From MedAcidi-G1 sp000817085 (GTDB lineage Bacteria > Actinomycetota > Acidimicrobiia > Acidimicrobiales > MedAcidi-G1), in NCBI GenBank assembly GCA_045568635.1, contig JBJLAO010000004.1:1-64000 (forward strand): DNA of 64,000 nucleotides, read 5' to 3'. Positions within the stretch are counted from its first letter, which is position 1, and every line of letters starts with the position of its first letter. Both the position numbers and the translations under genes were made by a program. The notes beneath the pieces are model-generated. The model saw nothing but the letters and a program-made list of their open reading frames with translations. It was not told where the DNA came from and ran no database searches. Positions 33,686 through 43,189 of the stretch are shown here, one piece after another.

Positions 33686-35476
33686 ATGAAAAAGAGAAGC
33701 ATGCAATTTTTTCTTCTGATTTCTCTGCTTGCATCTGCCTGTTCAAGCACTAATGATCAAACAAGTAGCATGCCTGCCTCTGACCGGACAACAGAGACAA
33801 CAATGAGTCCTGCCGCTACAAACATAATTAGTGAAAATAGCGAAACTGCATCTTCTGTTCAGATGGAAAATACTGAAGCGAAAATTAGTACACTTCCTGA
33901 AAATATTGAATACTTTAAAGGCTTTTCTTCAAATTTCTCTGAGGGGAACTCTCAAATTACCCGAACCCATCCATTCCAAACTCTGGATTCATTTTGCACC
34001 AACTACCCTCCTATTAAAGAGGAAGTATCCCCTACAACTGTAGAAGTAAAAAAAGGTGACTCTCTTGCAAAAATAGCTTCTAAATATGACCTCACACTTA
34101 ACGAAATACTAGAAATCAATGACATATCAAATCCAAATTTAATTTTCGTAGGGCAAGAAATTCGCGTTGGAGAACAGCTTCAAGTAGGACTTGGTCCTCA
34201 ATCTACTGGTAGAGGAATAACTGAAAATTCAGTTTCAATAGTCACCATAAACTCTTCAAATAATGAACTGAAAACTTTGGGTTTCGAAGATTTCAGCGTT
34301 AATCAATCTGAAATATTTTCCTCTTTCATAAAAATTCTAAACGAAGACTGTGGGGGTTTTCACGGTAGAAAAATTGACCATCAAGAAGTAACCACCTTTC
34401 CATTGAAAGCCTTCGACATTGATGTTTCGACTTTGGGGAATATCGCCTGTCTAAACGCAACCAAAGAAATTCCCTCTGTGATAGTGATTGATACTTCTCA
34501 GTTTTCTGGACCTCTAGAGCACTGCATTGTCAACGAACAAAAAACAGCTTTGATAACGACAAAAGTCTCACCTCGACAACATTCAACTAGCTCAGACAAC
34601 AGACTCCTGAGTGACTCTTTCAGTACCGAACAAGCTCTTTCTTTAATGCTCGAATTTGCAGAAAATGAAGGACTGCTAACCAATCGGTCCATAGCTGTAA
34701 TAGCAGACGATTCATTAGACAACTACGAATCTATAATTACAGGACTCGTGGAACCACTTCGTGCACTCAACTATGAGCCTGAATTCCATTTCCTCAACTG
34801 CGAAGGTGGAATCTTTTGCAAAGCAGGAATAGAAAGAACCATTGATGCACTTATAGATAATCCGCCTGATGTTCTCTTCCCAACACTTAATCCTTTTTCA
34901 TTGCCTGAGTTCTTAAGTCAGATGCGTCAAAGTGGTATACCGAAGCCACAAATAATTCAGTCTGCTTTTAATCAGCAAGATGATGAACAGTCAACTGATC
35001 ACATTTTTAACTATGGAGGAAGTGGCGTTGCCGATTACTACGACGGGACTATTATTTTTTCTCACCCCTACGTAGAGAATCAAAGAATCAAAGAGAAGCA
35101 ACTTTCACCTTTTGAAGAGATGTGTGTAGATGAGTATTCGCGTGTTTCGAATCTGGATCAACACATAAATGACGAGCGGAGGACTGAAACGGTTTTGGAA
35201 ATTTGCTCAATCACTCGCTATGTCGCACGGGCTCTCTACGACGCAGGGGTTAATCCAAGTCGACGTAGAATACATGAAAGTTTATCTAGTCTTGGATATG
35301 TAGACAGTCCTGGTCTCTCTTTTGGTTCGTTTGCTTTAGATAAACCAACAAGACCTTCATCTATCCAAAAAATGGAATATCAGTTTCCTTGTAGTATTAA
35401 TACAGGAACTGAGAGTCAAAATTTTACAAGCTGCATTCTTCCTATTTCGCCACCAAAAAATATTTCTATGAATTAG
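33686..35476 (+). CDS. Lipoprotein with LysM and ligand-binding (type 1 periplasmic) domains
   Basis: A 596-residue lipoprotein. Seen: signal peptide with lipobox LASAC (Cys19), a Ser/Thr-rich linker (20-75), a LysM domain VEVKKGDSLAKIASKYDLTL to FVGQEIRV (about 119-161), and a long C-terminal part (175-590) built like the branched-chain amino acid/type 1 binding proteins (AVIADDSLDNYESIITGL, GVADYYDGTIIFSHPYVEN, ITRYVARALYDAG). LysM binds peptidoglycan or chitin. The fusion suggests a ligand receptor anchored to membrane and wall (inference). AGGAG upstream supports ATG 33686. Confidence 0.83.
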   Translation: MKKRSMQFFLLISLLASACSSTNDQTSSMPASDRTTETTMSPAATNIISENSETASSVQMENTEAKISTLPENIEYFKGFSSNFSEGNSQITRTHPFQTLDSFCTNYPPIKEEVSPTTVEVKKGDSLAKIASKYDLTLNEILEINDISNPNLIFVGQEIRVGEQLQVGLGPQSTGRGITENSVSIVTINSSNNELKTLGFEDFSVNQSEIFSSFIKILNEDCGGFHGRKIDHQEVTTFPLKAFDIDVSTLGNIACLNATKEIPSVIVIDTSQFSGPLEHCIVNEQKTALITTKVSPRQHSTSSDNRLLSDSFSTEQALSLMLEFAENEGLLTNRSIAVIADDSLDNYESIITGLVEPLRALNYEPEFHFLNCEGGIFCKAGIERTIDALIDNPPDVLFPTLNPFSLPEFLSQMRQSGIPKPQIIQSAFNQQDDEQSTDHIFNYGGSGVADYYDGTIIFSHPYVENQRIKEKQLSPFEEMCVDEYSRVSNLDQHINDERRTETVLEICSITRYVARALYDAGVNPSRRRIHESLSSLGYVDSPGLSFGSFALDKPTRPSSIQKMEYQFPCSINTGTESQNFTSCILPISPPKNISMN

Positions 35477-35477
35477 A

Positions 35478-36539
35478 TCAAAGGCTGATTTCGTAATAAA
35501 GATTTGTTGGGTCTTCTACTTTATGCTGAAGAAAGGAAGTAAATCCGGCTTCTTTTGTCATCGCTAGTAGTAACTCTGGGTTTAAACCCAGAGTTCCTAA
35601 CCCAAGAGTGTCTGTATCTGACATTGCTGAAGATAAGCATGTAGTTATAGACGTCGCGTACATTAATGCGAGTACTGGATTTCTCAAATTATCGACCCAA
35701 TTAGAAGAAGATTTGATTTCTTTAACCAAAAGGGTTCCATCGGTTTTTAAAGCACCGTGAATTGCTTTAAGTGCTATGTCTGGTCTTGGCATATCGTGAA
35801 GACAGTCCAGCGTCATCACAAAATCAGCATCGGCTGAGCTAGGAATGCTTTCTGCGCCAAGATCAAAAAGCTCTATATTTTCCTGTGAGGAAAACCTTTC
35901 TCGTGCTACTGAAATAGCCCTGCTTGATGGGTCATACCCAATGAAAGTCGACGCAGGGAATGTCTTCGCTAAAAGCTCTATAGCTAGTCCTGTTCCGCAA
36001 CCCACATCAATGACCTTTGCTCCTGTTCTCATTTTTTCTTCTACACCGTTCAGCAAGGGTATGACTTGTGAAACTAGCAATGCTTTAGACATTGGGCCAC
36101 ACATAGCTTCAACTGCATGTTCCGAACCATCACCTTGACCGTCATAGTTCAGACCGATACCAGTTTTAAAAGCTTCTGCTATTCCGTCTATGACTTCAAT
36201 TGGTTTCAAATTTGCAAAAACTGCAGCCGCATAGGTGGGTTTATCCGATTGAGATAAAACTGCAGCAGCTTCTGGTTCTAACACAAAATTACTTCCATCA
36301 GAAGTTTTAATCAGACCTGCTGCCGCATTACAACGAAGCCATTCTAAGACCCACCTTTCATGACATTCTGTTGATTTAGCCAAGTTTTCAGCTGTGGTAT
36401 TGCCAACTCCATCCATCGCTCGATAGAGACCCAAACGATGGCCGAGATGAATCACCAAAGAGACCATCTCACCTTGTTTAAATAGCCAAGTGTCTAGCGA
36501 ATATTTCGATAATTTTTCTAAATCGAGATCTTCATTCAT
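35478..36539 (-). CDS. Class I SAM-dependent methyltransferase with N-terminal winged helix
   Basis: A 353-residue enzyme. Residues 1-110 form a helical dimerisation/winged-helix region (HRLGLYRAMDG, CHERWVLEWLRCNAAAGLI). Residues about 165-300 are a Rossmann methyltransferase with VIDVGCGTGLAIELLAKTF, FIGYDPSSRAISVARERF and MTLDCLHDMPRPD. This layout is shared with O-methyltransferases and with Rv2258c-like proteins of unknown substrate. It begins immediately after the stop of a Rieske ferredoxin gene, so the two are probably co-translated. Confidence 0.87.
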   Translation of the reverse strand: MNEDLDLEKLSKYSLDTWLFKQGEMVSLVIHLGHRLGLYRAMDGVGNTTAENLAKSTECHERWVLEWLRCNAAAGLIKTSDGSNFVLEPEAAAVLSQSDKPTYAAAVFANLKPIEVIDGIAEAFKTGIGLNYDGQGDGSEHAVEAMCGPMSKALLVSQVIPLLNGVEEKMRTGAKVIDVGCGTGLAIELLAKTFPASTFIGYDPSSRAISVARERFSSQENIELFDLGAESIPSSADADFVMTLDCLHDMPRPDIALKAIHGALKTDGTLLVKEIKSSSNWVDNLRNPVLALMYATSITTCLSSAMSDTDTLGLGTLGLNPELLLAMTKEAGFTSFLQHKVEDPTNLYYEISL

Positions 36540-36893
36540 TTAGTCATCCCCTTCTTCTCCTACAGCAATCCAAATTTTGCCATTTTTTTCATAACAAGGC
36601 ATAACTTCGATATCACCTTTAGGGTCTCGCCTACCTTTTAGGTTCTCCTTGCAACCTTTGCCTGTTGTTGAAAAACGCCAAAAGTGGGTGGTGCAAATAA
36701 TTTCTTCTCCTACTACTACACCTTCATAAGCAAGATGTGTCCACTGGTGTGGACACCGCGCTTCCATGGCGCACAGCTCACCCTTTTCCGTCTTCCATAC
36801 AACCAGATCCCTCCCATCTATCGAGGTTTCAGTTACCTGACCAGACTGAGGCGGTTCTACGTCAGTTATTTGGAAGCTAGCTTCTGCTGTCAA
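36540..36893 (-). CDS. Rieske [2Fe-2S] protein
   Basis: A 117-residue soluble Rieske protein. The cluster ligands are complete: CPHQWTHLAYEG and, 18 residues later, CTTHFWRF (C-x-H ... C-x2-H). There is no membrane anchor or oxygenase catalytic domain, so it resembles the electron-carrier type that serves oxygenases, or a small assimilatory component. It follows ftsX by 3 bases and directly precedes the methyltransferase. The nature of its partner is unknown. Confidence 0.9.
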   Translation of the reverse strand: MTAEASFQITDVEPPQSGQVTETSIDGRDLVVWKTEKGELCAMEARCPHQWTHLAYEGVVVGEEIICTTHFWRFSTTGKGCKENLKGRRDPKGDIEVMPCYEKNGKIWIAVGEEGDD

Positions 36894-36896
36894 AGA

Positions 36897-37793
36897 TCAG
36901 ACGTCCAAATACCTGGTTACGGCAAAAGCCGATCCAATCATTCCGATCGCTGCTCCAATAACAAGTATCCAAATACTCGTGTTCCATACGAATCCATCAG
37001 GAACTGCAAAACCTCTAAAGAGAGGAACCGCTTCTGATTTCTGAAAGTAAGCGAGAACCTTATTGTCAACCACAAACAAGGCTGGAACTGCTAGTCCCGC
37101 ACCCATCAACCCATGAATGGTTCCTTCCAGCATAAATGGTATGCGTATGAACCAATTTGTTGCACCAACAAGTTTCATGACTTCAATTTCAGTTTTACGA
37201 CCTGAAATCGCAGTGAAGACAGTGTTTAAAATAAGTACAGCTGAAACTGCTACAAGAACTATTGCTGCCAATAAAAGAGCCTGGCTTACCCTTGTTGAAA
37301 AATCTTCTATTTGTCGAATCGCCTCTGTTGCAGTTGCAACCTCTTTAACCCCAGGTTGTTCTGAGAATTGTCTGGCTAATTCCATGACATTGTCTGCATC
37401 TGGATCACTTGGAACAATCCGATAAGAAGGAGGCATTATTTCAGGAGTTACACTCTCAACTAATTCAGGCTTATCAACAAAAAGTTCGCGAAACTCTTCG
37501 TAAGCCGCAAATTTGTCTACATAAACATATTCTTTAATTGCCGGACTTGTGTCAAGAACTTTTCTTATTCCCTCATTTTGATTTTCCAATGCATCAGCAT
37601 TCATAAAGACAATAAACTCAACTCCTTCTTGGAATTGCGCTGTTGCTTGATCTGCACCCTCTCTAATGAGCAAAGAAGAACCGACCAACGCCAAAGAAAT
37701 AGCTACGGTCAAAATAGCTGCAAGAGTTAAGCTGAGGTTTCGCCAAAGACTTACAAAAGTCTCGCGAATGAAATACCAAAATCTAAAAATCAT
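36897..37793 (-). CDS. ftsX: Cell division protein FtsX
   Basis: A 298-residue membrane subunit of the FtsEX complex, which signals to peptidoglycan hydrolases at the septum. Seen: an N-terminal hydrophobic segment (about 20-45), an extracellular domain with EFIVFMNADALENQNEGI and MPPSYRIVP, and three C-terminal membrane segments with GRKTEIEVMKLVGATNWFIR between. Length and position after ftsE are canonical. Confidence 0.96.
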   Translation of the reverse strand: MIFRFWYFIRETFVSLWRNLSLTLAAILTVAISLALVGSSLLIREGADQATAQFQEGVEFIVFMNADALENQNEGIRKVLDTSPAIKEYVYVDKFAAYEEFRELFVDKPELVESVTPEIMPPSYRIVPSDPDADNVMELARQFSEQPGVKEVATATEAIRQIEDFSTRVSQALLLAAIVLVAVSAVLILNTVFTAISGRKTEIEVMKLVGATNWFIRIPFMLEGTIHGLMGAGLAVPALFVVDNKVLAYFQKSEAVPLFRGFAVPDGFVWNTSIWILVIGAAIGMIGSAFAVTRYLDV

Positions 37794-37826
37794 CTCAGCA
37801 GCCTTTTACGATCATATGACATGTCT

Positions 37827-38504
37827 TCATTCGTAAACTCCACGTGATTCGTCACGAACGAGTATCCCTCTATCCAACTCAATTACTCGACGTCTCATTG
37901 TGTCAACGATGCCGCGGTCGTGAGTAGCCATTACGACTGTGGTCCCACTACGATTTATTCTGTCTAAGAGCCTCATGATACCTACGGAGGTCGCAGGATC
38001 TAGATTTCCAGTCGGTTCATCCGCTAACAGTATTAGGGGCCTATTTACAAAGGCTCTAGCAATCGAAACCCTTTGCTGTTCACCACCTGAAAGTTCTTCT
38101 GGAAGACGATCCGCTTTTCTCGAAAGACCAACAAGTTCTAAAATTGCTGGAACCTGGCGTTTAATGATGGGTCTAGGCCTTCCTATAACCTCTAAAGCGA
38201 AAGCCACGTTTTCGGTTACAGTCTTTTTTGGTAAAAGCTTGTAATCCTGAAATACATAACCGATATTGCGGCGTAAGTAAGGAACCTTCCAGGAACTAAG
38301 AGAGCTAACGTCTTTTCCGGCAACCAATATTTTCCCTGCATCTGGGACTTCTTCTCTGTTTATTAGCCGTATAAAAGTTGATTTACCTGAGCCTGAAGGG
38401 CCTACCAGAAATACAAACTCACCTCTCTGTATTTCAGCAGATGCTTCCCTGAGAGCTACTACCTCACCTTTATAAGTCTTCGTGACAGTTTCAAATCGAA
38501 TCAT
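37827..38504 (-). CDS. ftsE: Cell division ATP-binding protein FtsE
   Basis: A 225-residue ABC-type ATPase of the FtsEX complex. Seen: Walker A GPSGSGKSTFIRLI (about 36-49), signature LSGGEQQRVSIARAF, Walker B LILLADEPTGNLD, and the H-loop MATHDRGIV. AAGGAGG-type sequence (GGAGG six bases before the ATG) is clear. The ftsE-ftsX pair after prfB is the usual bacterial order. Confidence 0.97.
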   Translation of the reverse strand: MIRFETVTKTYKGEVVALREASAEIQRGEFVFLVGPSGSGKSTFIRLINREEVPDAGKILVAGKDVSSLSSWKVPYLRRNIGYVFQDYKLLPKKTVTENVAFALEVIGRPRPIIKRQVPAILELVGLSRKADRLPEELSGGEQQRVSIARAFVNRPLILLADEPTGNLDPATSVGIMRLLDRINRSGTTVVMATHDRGIVDTMRRRVIELDRGILVRDESRGVYE

Positions 38505-38655
38505 TTTGGCCTCCTGTCACCTCCTTATTATAAAAAGTCTGAAGATAGCTATTCATTTCAGTCGAAAAACATCTCATAAAAATAATTTTCTGCACTGCGG
38601 AGAAGGTACCAGAAAGGTGACAACAATACATTTCATTGAGGCCTCTTCTTTCGAT

Positions 38656-39756
38656 TTACTTAGCTCTATTCCAACGGAGATAAGCCTCTATAAAGTCATC
38701 TAGTCCACCATCTAGCACTCTAGCTACATCACCAATCTCAAAATCTGTCCTCAAGTCTTTTACCATTTGATAGGGCTGTAAAACATACGAACGTATTTGA
38801 CTTCCGAAATCAACATTCGACTGTTTGCCACTTATTTCAGCAATTTGCTCATCGCGACGCTGTCTCTCAAGGTCAAGCAACTTTGCTGCTAGCATTTGCA
38901 TCGCTCTGTCTCGATTTTGATGTTGACTTCTCTCATTTTGACAAGAGGTTACTATTCCTGTAGGCGTATGGGTTATCCGCACCGCAGAATCAGTTACATT
39001 AACATGCTGACCCCCTGCTCCTGAAGATCGATAAGTGTCAATACGTAACTCTGTTTCATCGATGTCTATCTGGTCGGTTACTTTTTCAAAAAAAGGAACG
39101 ACTTGAAAAGAAGCAAAAGCAGTATGCCTCTTAGATTCTTTATTAAATGGTGAAATACGCACCAATCTATGAACGCCTCTTTCACTTTGAAGGAACCCAA
39201 AGGAGTGACGTCCTCTGACAATAAACTCAGCTGAACTGATTCCCGCTTCAGTGCCCGGTGAAACTGAATCTAGTTCTATTTTTAGGCCTTTATTCTCGGC
39301 CCATCTTGTGTACATGCGTAGTAACATTTCAGCCCAATCCTGAGCATCTGTGCCTCCGGCTCCTGCTTGGATCTGACAGACGGCATCTTCCGCGTCATAT
39401 TCTCCGGAAAGAAGACTTTCAACTTCTAAAGAATCAAAATTGACCAGTGTTTCAGAAATTAATCTTTCAATCTCATCATCCAAACTTTGATCTTTTTCCT
39501 CTGCTGCCATTTCAATTAATGTCTCTGCATCTTCTATTCGAGTCTTTAAAGTGGAATAACGCTCTAAATCTTCTACCACTCTTGACAAATCAGTTTGAAC
39601 TTGACGACCTTTATCCTGATCATTCCAAAGCTCAGGGTTGGCCGATTCTTTCTCTAGAGAAAGTTTTTGATCTTTCAGTTCATCGATTTTAAGATATTTT
39701 TCTGCATCACTAAGACGTTGACGAAGAAGCAAAATTTCTTCTGGAAAATCATTCAT
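38656..39756 (-). CDS. prfB: Peptide chain release factor 2
   Basis: A 366-residue factor that terminates translation at UGA and UAA. Seen: RF domain with QAGAGGTDAQDWAEMLLRMY, the GGQ loop SSGAGGQHVNVTDSAVRITH (Gln methylation site), and the SPF anticodon tripeptide in VRISPFNKES. The reading frame is continuous from MNDFPEEILLLRQRL, so the programmed +1 frameshift near codon 25 used by many bacteria is absent. RF2 reads UGA, so it competes with selenocysteine insertion at the UGAs at 61554 and 62933. Confidence 0.96.
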   Translation of the reverse strand: MNDFPEEILLLRQRLSDAEKYLKIDELKDQKLSLEKESANPELWNDQDKGRQVQTDLSRVVEDLERYSTLKTRIEDAETLIEMAAEEKDQSLDDEIERLISETLVNFDSLEVESLLSGEYDAEDAVCQIQAGAGGTDAQDWAEMLLRMYTRWAENKGLKIELDSVSPGTEAGISSAEFIVRGRHSFGFLQSERGVHRLVRISPFNKESKRHTAFASFQVVPFFEKVTDQIDIDETELRIDTYRSSGAGGQHVNVTDSAVRITHTPTGIVTSCQNERSQHQNRDRAMQMLAAKLLDLERQRRDEQIAEISGKQSNVDFGSQIRSYVLQPYQMVKDLRTDFEIGDVARVLDGGLDDFIEAYLRWNRAK

Positions 39757-39811
39757 CTATAATCATTTCTCCTAAAAGCAGTGGCGGACAATTCGAATAA
39801 TGAACCCGTTT

Positions 39812-42400
39812 TCAACGACCATGACAGTGTTTGAATTTACGCCCGGATCCACAATGACAAGGAGAATTTCTAGGAGTTGACTCCTTCTCATCTCTTACTT
39901 TCTGTTCCTTGACGACCTGTCTACTTTCCTTAACTTCGGGTGGGGCTCCCGCTGCCATAGCAACAGCTGCTGCTCCTCCTACGGGCCCTTCCGGACCACT
40001 TGTTGTTACCTCTGTAGGAGTTCGGTCTTCATTATCTGAAGATGACAACTGAACTCGCATGATGTAACGAACTAAATCTCTTTGTAGGAGTTCTGTTAAT
40101 TGTTGAAAAAGTTCGAAACCCTCTCTTTGCCATTCAGTGGTTGGATCTTTTTGTGCCATTGCTCTCAGATGTATACCATCACGTAGGTGGTCCATCTCAT
40201 AAAGATGCTCTTTCCACCTTTGGTCAATTATTCTCAGCATCACTTGTCGCTCGACTTCACGCAAAGTTTCTAGACCCAAATCTTTTTCTCTAGATTCAAA
40301 AGCTTTGTGAGCACTTTCTGTTAAGAATTGTTCGAGTTCAGAAATATTTTGGATGGATTCAAAATCACCTAAAGCAATACTGTTAGGCCAATACCCGTTT
40401 ACTTCATTTAATAGTCCCGCTAAATCCCATTCTTCAGGTAACTCATCAGGGCAAAATGTTTCTAGTGTGTCGTCAATAACTCCATCGATTGCCTCTAGTA
40501 CAGAATCTCTGAGATCAGCGCCATTCAGTATTTCATTTCGTCTTCTATAAATAACTTTTCTCTGCTCATTCATAACTTCGTCGTACTTCAAAACGTTTTT
40601 TCTAGCTTCTGCGTTTTTCTGTTCGACTGTGGTTTGAGCTCGTTCTATAGCTTTTGAGACCATTTTTGATTCAATCGGTACATCTTCGGGAAGAGTTTTG
40701 TCCATCACATTTTTCAGAGCACCAGATGCGAAAAGTCTCATTAATTCATCTTCAAGTGATAAATAAAATCGACTCTCTCCCACATCTCCTTGTCGACCAC
40801 TACGTCCTCTTAGCTGGTTGTCGATTCGTCGACTTTCATGCCGCTCTGTACCTAAAACATACAGTCCTCCACTTTCCAGAACTTTCTCTCCTAGGGTTGA
40901 CGGATTCCCCCCAAGCATTATGTCAACACCCCTTCCAGCCATATTCGTGGCAACTGTGACGGCACCTGGGCGCCCAGCTTGTGAAACTACATCTGCCTCC
41001 CGAAAGTGTTGCTTTGCATTTAGAACTTCGTGATTGATGCCTCTTTTTTCTAGCTCACGTGAGATTTTTTCTGATTTTTCAACAGAAATAGTTCCTACAA
41101 GTACAGGTTGACCTTTTGATTGTCTTTCAACTATGTCACCGACTAGTGCTTGAAACTTGCCGGCTTCAGTTTTGTACACAAGATCAGGTCTGTCATCTCT
41201 AACCATTGGCTTATGGGTAGGAATAGTCACCACCTGTAGACCGTAGATACCCGATAACTCAGCGGCTTCAGTTGAAGCTGTTCCTGTCATACCGGAGAGT
41301 TTCTTATACATCCGGAAATAATTTTGCAAAGTAATTGTGGCAAGAGTCTGGTTTTCTTCTTTTACAGAAACTCTTTCTTTTGCTTCGACAGCTTGATGTA
41401 TTCCATCTGACCATCTTCTACCCTCAAGCACACGTCCCGTAAATTCATCAACAATTCTGACTTCACCATCGGCAACAATGTAATCACGGTCTTTTTGGTA
41501 AAGTTCTTTTGCCTTGATTGCAGCATGCAATTGATGGACCAGATTAGACGAAACCTGATCGTAAAGATTTTCAACTCCTAAAGCTTTTTCAACTGCTCTT
41601 ACACCTTCTTCGGTAGGAGCGATAATACGTTTTTCTTCATCCACGTCATAATGCATGTCACGTTTTAAATTTCTAACTACTGAAGAAAATTTTTGATAAA
41701 GCTCCAAGGCGTCACTTGCTTTACCACTGATAATCAGAGGTGTTCTAGCCTCGTCTATCAAAATTGAATCCACTTCATCAACAATGCAAAAAGCATGACC
41801 ACGTTGACTGAGTTCGTCTTTACTTAAAGCCATATTGTCACGCAGGTAGTCAAATCCGAGTTCATTATTGGTGCCATAAGTAATGTCGGACAAATAAGCT
41901 TGTCTTTTTTCAATCCGATCGGATACAGAAGGTACTACCAATCCCACAGACAAGCCGAGCCATTTGTGAAGCTGCCCCATCCATTCACTATCTCTAGTAG
42001 CCAAGTAGTCGTTAACCGTACAGAGATGGACACCATTACCCGTTAAGCCATTTAGATATGCTGCAAGAGTTGATACCAGAGTTTTACCTTCACCAGTTCT
42101 CATTTCCGCCACCCACCCAAGATGGAGAGCTATGCCCCCCATCATCTGAACGTCGTAATGTCGCTGCCCTATAACTCGACGCGCAGCTTCTCGAACAACG
42201 GCAAATGCTTCAACTAGTAAATCATTAAGATCTTCGCCTCTTTCTAATCTCTGTTTAAAATCAGCTGTTTTAGATTTGAGAACGTGGTCCGAAAGTTTTT
42301 CTATTTCAGGCTCGAGAGCATTTATGTCAGGAACCAGAGAGTCGATAGCTTTAAGTTTTTTACCCTCACCACTTCGAAGAACCCGTGACAAAACACTCAT
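39812..42400 (-). CDS. secA: Preprotein translocase subunit SecA
   Basis: An 862-residue motor ATPase of Sec export. Seen: RTGEGKTLVSTLAAYLNG (Walker A, about 101-118), VDEVDSILIDEARTPLI, TNMAGRGVDIMLGGNPS, GRSGRQGDVGESRFYLS, and a C-terminal zinc tail with CHCGSGRKFKHCH that binds SecB or ribosomes. Full length. It lies 33 bases after the BldD-like gene and 55 before prfB on the same strand. Confidence 0.98.
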   Translation of the reverse strand: MSVLSRVLRSGEGKKLKAIDSLVPDINALEPEIEKLSDHVLKSKTADFKQRLERGEDLNDLLVEAFAVVREAARRVIGQRHYDVQMMGGIALHLGWVAEMRTGEGKTLVSTLAAYLNGLTGNGVHLCTVNDYLATRDSEWMGQLHKWLGLSVGLVVPSVSDRIEKRQAYLSDITYGTNNELGFDYLRDNMALSKDELSQRGHAFCIVDEVDSILIDEARTPLIISGKASDALELYQKFSSVVRNLKRDMHYDVDEEKRIIAPTEEGVRAVEKALGVENLYDQVSSNLVHQLHAAIKAKELYQKDRDYIVADGEVRIVDEFTGRVLEGRRWSDGIHQAVEAKERVSVKEENQTLATITLQNYFRMYKKLSGMTGTASTEAAELSGIYGLQVVTIPTHKPMVRDDRPDLVYKTEAGKFQALVGDIVERQSKGQPVLVGTISVEKSEKISRELEKRGINHEVLNAKQHFREADVVSQAGRPGAVTVATNMAGRGVDIMLGGNPSTLGEKVLESGGLYVLGTERHESRRIDNQLRGRSGRQGDVGESRFYLSLEDELMRLFASGALKNVMDKTLPEDVPIESKMVSKAIERAQTTVEQKNAEARKNVLKYDEVMNEQRKVIYRRRNEILNGADLRDSVLEAIDGVIDDTLETFCPDELPEEWDLAGLLNEVNGYWPNSIALGDFESIQNISELEQFLTESAHKAFESREKDLGLETLREVERQVMLRIIDQRWKEHLYEMDHLRDGIHLRAMAQKDPTTEWQREGFELFQQLTELLQRDLVRYIMRVQLSSSDNEDRTPTEVTTSGPEGPVGGAAAVAMAAGAPPEVKESRQVVKEQKVRDEKESTPRNSPCHCGSGRKFKHCHGR

Positions 42401-42433
42401 GATGATTAAGACTATCTGCTGGTATCAGGGGTC

Positions 42434-42967
42434 TCAGCCTGAAATCGCATCTCGAAGTAAATTTAGCTCAGCAAGACGTTGAGGTGCATCCTCTACGGTC
42501 GCACCTATTATCGCTGCCAATGCCTGTAAATCATCGCGTCTAATAGTTAATACTCGACCGTTAAAATCTTGTCTTTTAACTTGGATAATTTTTAGATAAC
42601 GGTCTATTACCGCAGATTCTGGAGCTTTAGACTCGCCTAGCTTCACTAAGTCAATAACTATGCTTCGTTCAGTTGTATCAATGTCTACCTGAGAATGAGT
42701 ATTCACATTCAATTCGTTAAGTGCATCCTCACTGGGTAGAAGTTGATCAACAGGAACATTGTAAAACTTTGCAAGTCGCTGAAGGCGGGGTACAGAGATA
42801 GCTCTTTCTGCCCTTTCATATGCACCGAGAACAGAAGCTTTAAATTCTGCCTCAGACCTTGCTTCAACTTCTTGCAATGAAAGACGCTTCTGTTTCCGTA
42901 TAGAACGGATTCGTTCGCCCACAAGGCTTCTATATGCCTTATCTTGATCTTCTGAATCCTGCTCCAT
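42434..42967 (-). CDS. bldD: BldD-like transcriptional regulator
   Basis: A 177-residue protein. Residues about 15-78 are an XRE-type helix-turn-helix (GERIRSIRKQKRLSLQEVEA, SVLGAYERAERAISVPRLQR). Residues about 115-177 match the BldD C-terminal domain. There I see RQD (132-134), eight residues, then RRDD (143-146), the R-x-D-x8-R-x-x-D pattern that binds cyclic di-GMP in Streptomyces BldD. BldD is a master regulator of development in Streptomyces, but it is found more widely; the regulon here is unknown. It is upstream of secA. A perfect inverted repeat lies at 43013-43037, 46 bases before the start. Confidence 0.88.
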   Translation of the reverse strand: MEQDSEDQDKAYRSLVGERIRSIRKQKRLSLQEVEARSEAEFKASVLGAYERAERAISVPRLQRLAKFYNVPVDQLLPSEDALNELNVNTHSQVDIDTTERSIVIDLVKLGESKAPESAVIDRYLKIIQVKRQDFNGRVLTIRRDDLQALAAIIGATVEDAPQRLAELNLLRDAISG

Positions 42968-43012
42968 TAACTATCCTGTCTTGTGATAAGAATAATTTAA
43001 TTACTCTCCGTG

Positions 43013-43037
43013 GTCATACTATTACTAATAGTATGAC
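43013..43037. promoter_or_regulatory. 11-bp inverted repeat upstream of the BldD-like gene
   Basis: GTCATACTATT-ACT-AATAGTATGAC. A perfect inverted repeat with a 3-base spacer in the 222-base gap between the BldD-like gene (minus) and the small membrane protein gene (plus). An autoregulatory operator is plausible. It matches only part of the known BldD box (TnACnC-GnGTnA type), so the binding protein is open. Confidence 0.5.
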
Positions 43038-43189
43038 TAATTTATATCTTTTTTATTCAACAACACCATGAGTGGTTATATAAATTTAATTAAATCTTTT
43101 TTGCACGTTAAAAAGGCATCCACTTATTGAAAATCATCCAAGACTCATAGTAATTAAGCTTGTAATATTGCTTTAGGAATAGGAGCACT

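Noticed and set aside
38656..39756. Programmed frameshift in prfB
   Set aside because: The RF2 frame is continuous from its start; no CUUUGAC-type shift site is seen in the first 40 codons.
43068..43130. 20-codon ATG frame in the gap before the small membrane protein
   Set aside because: Very short, low complexity, without ribosome binding site; expected by chance in AT-rich DNA.
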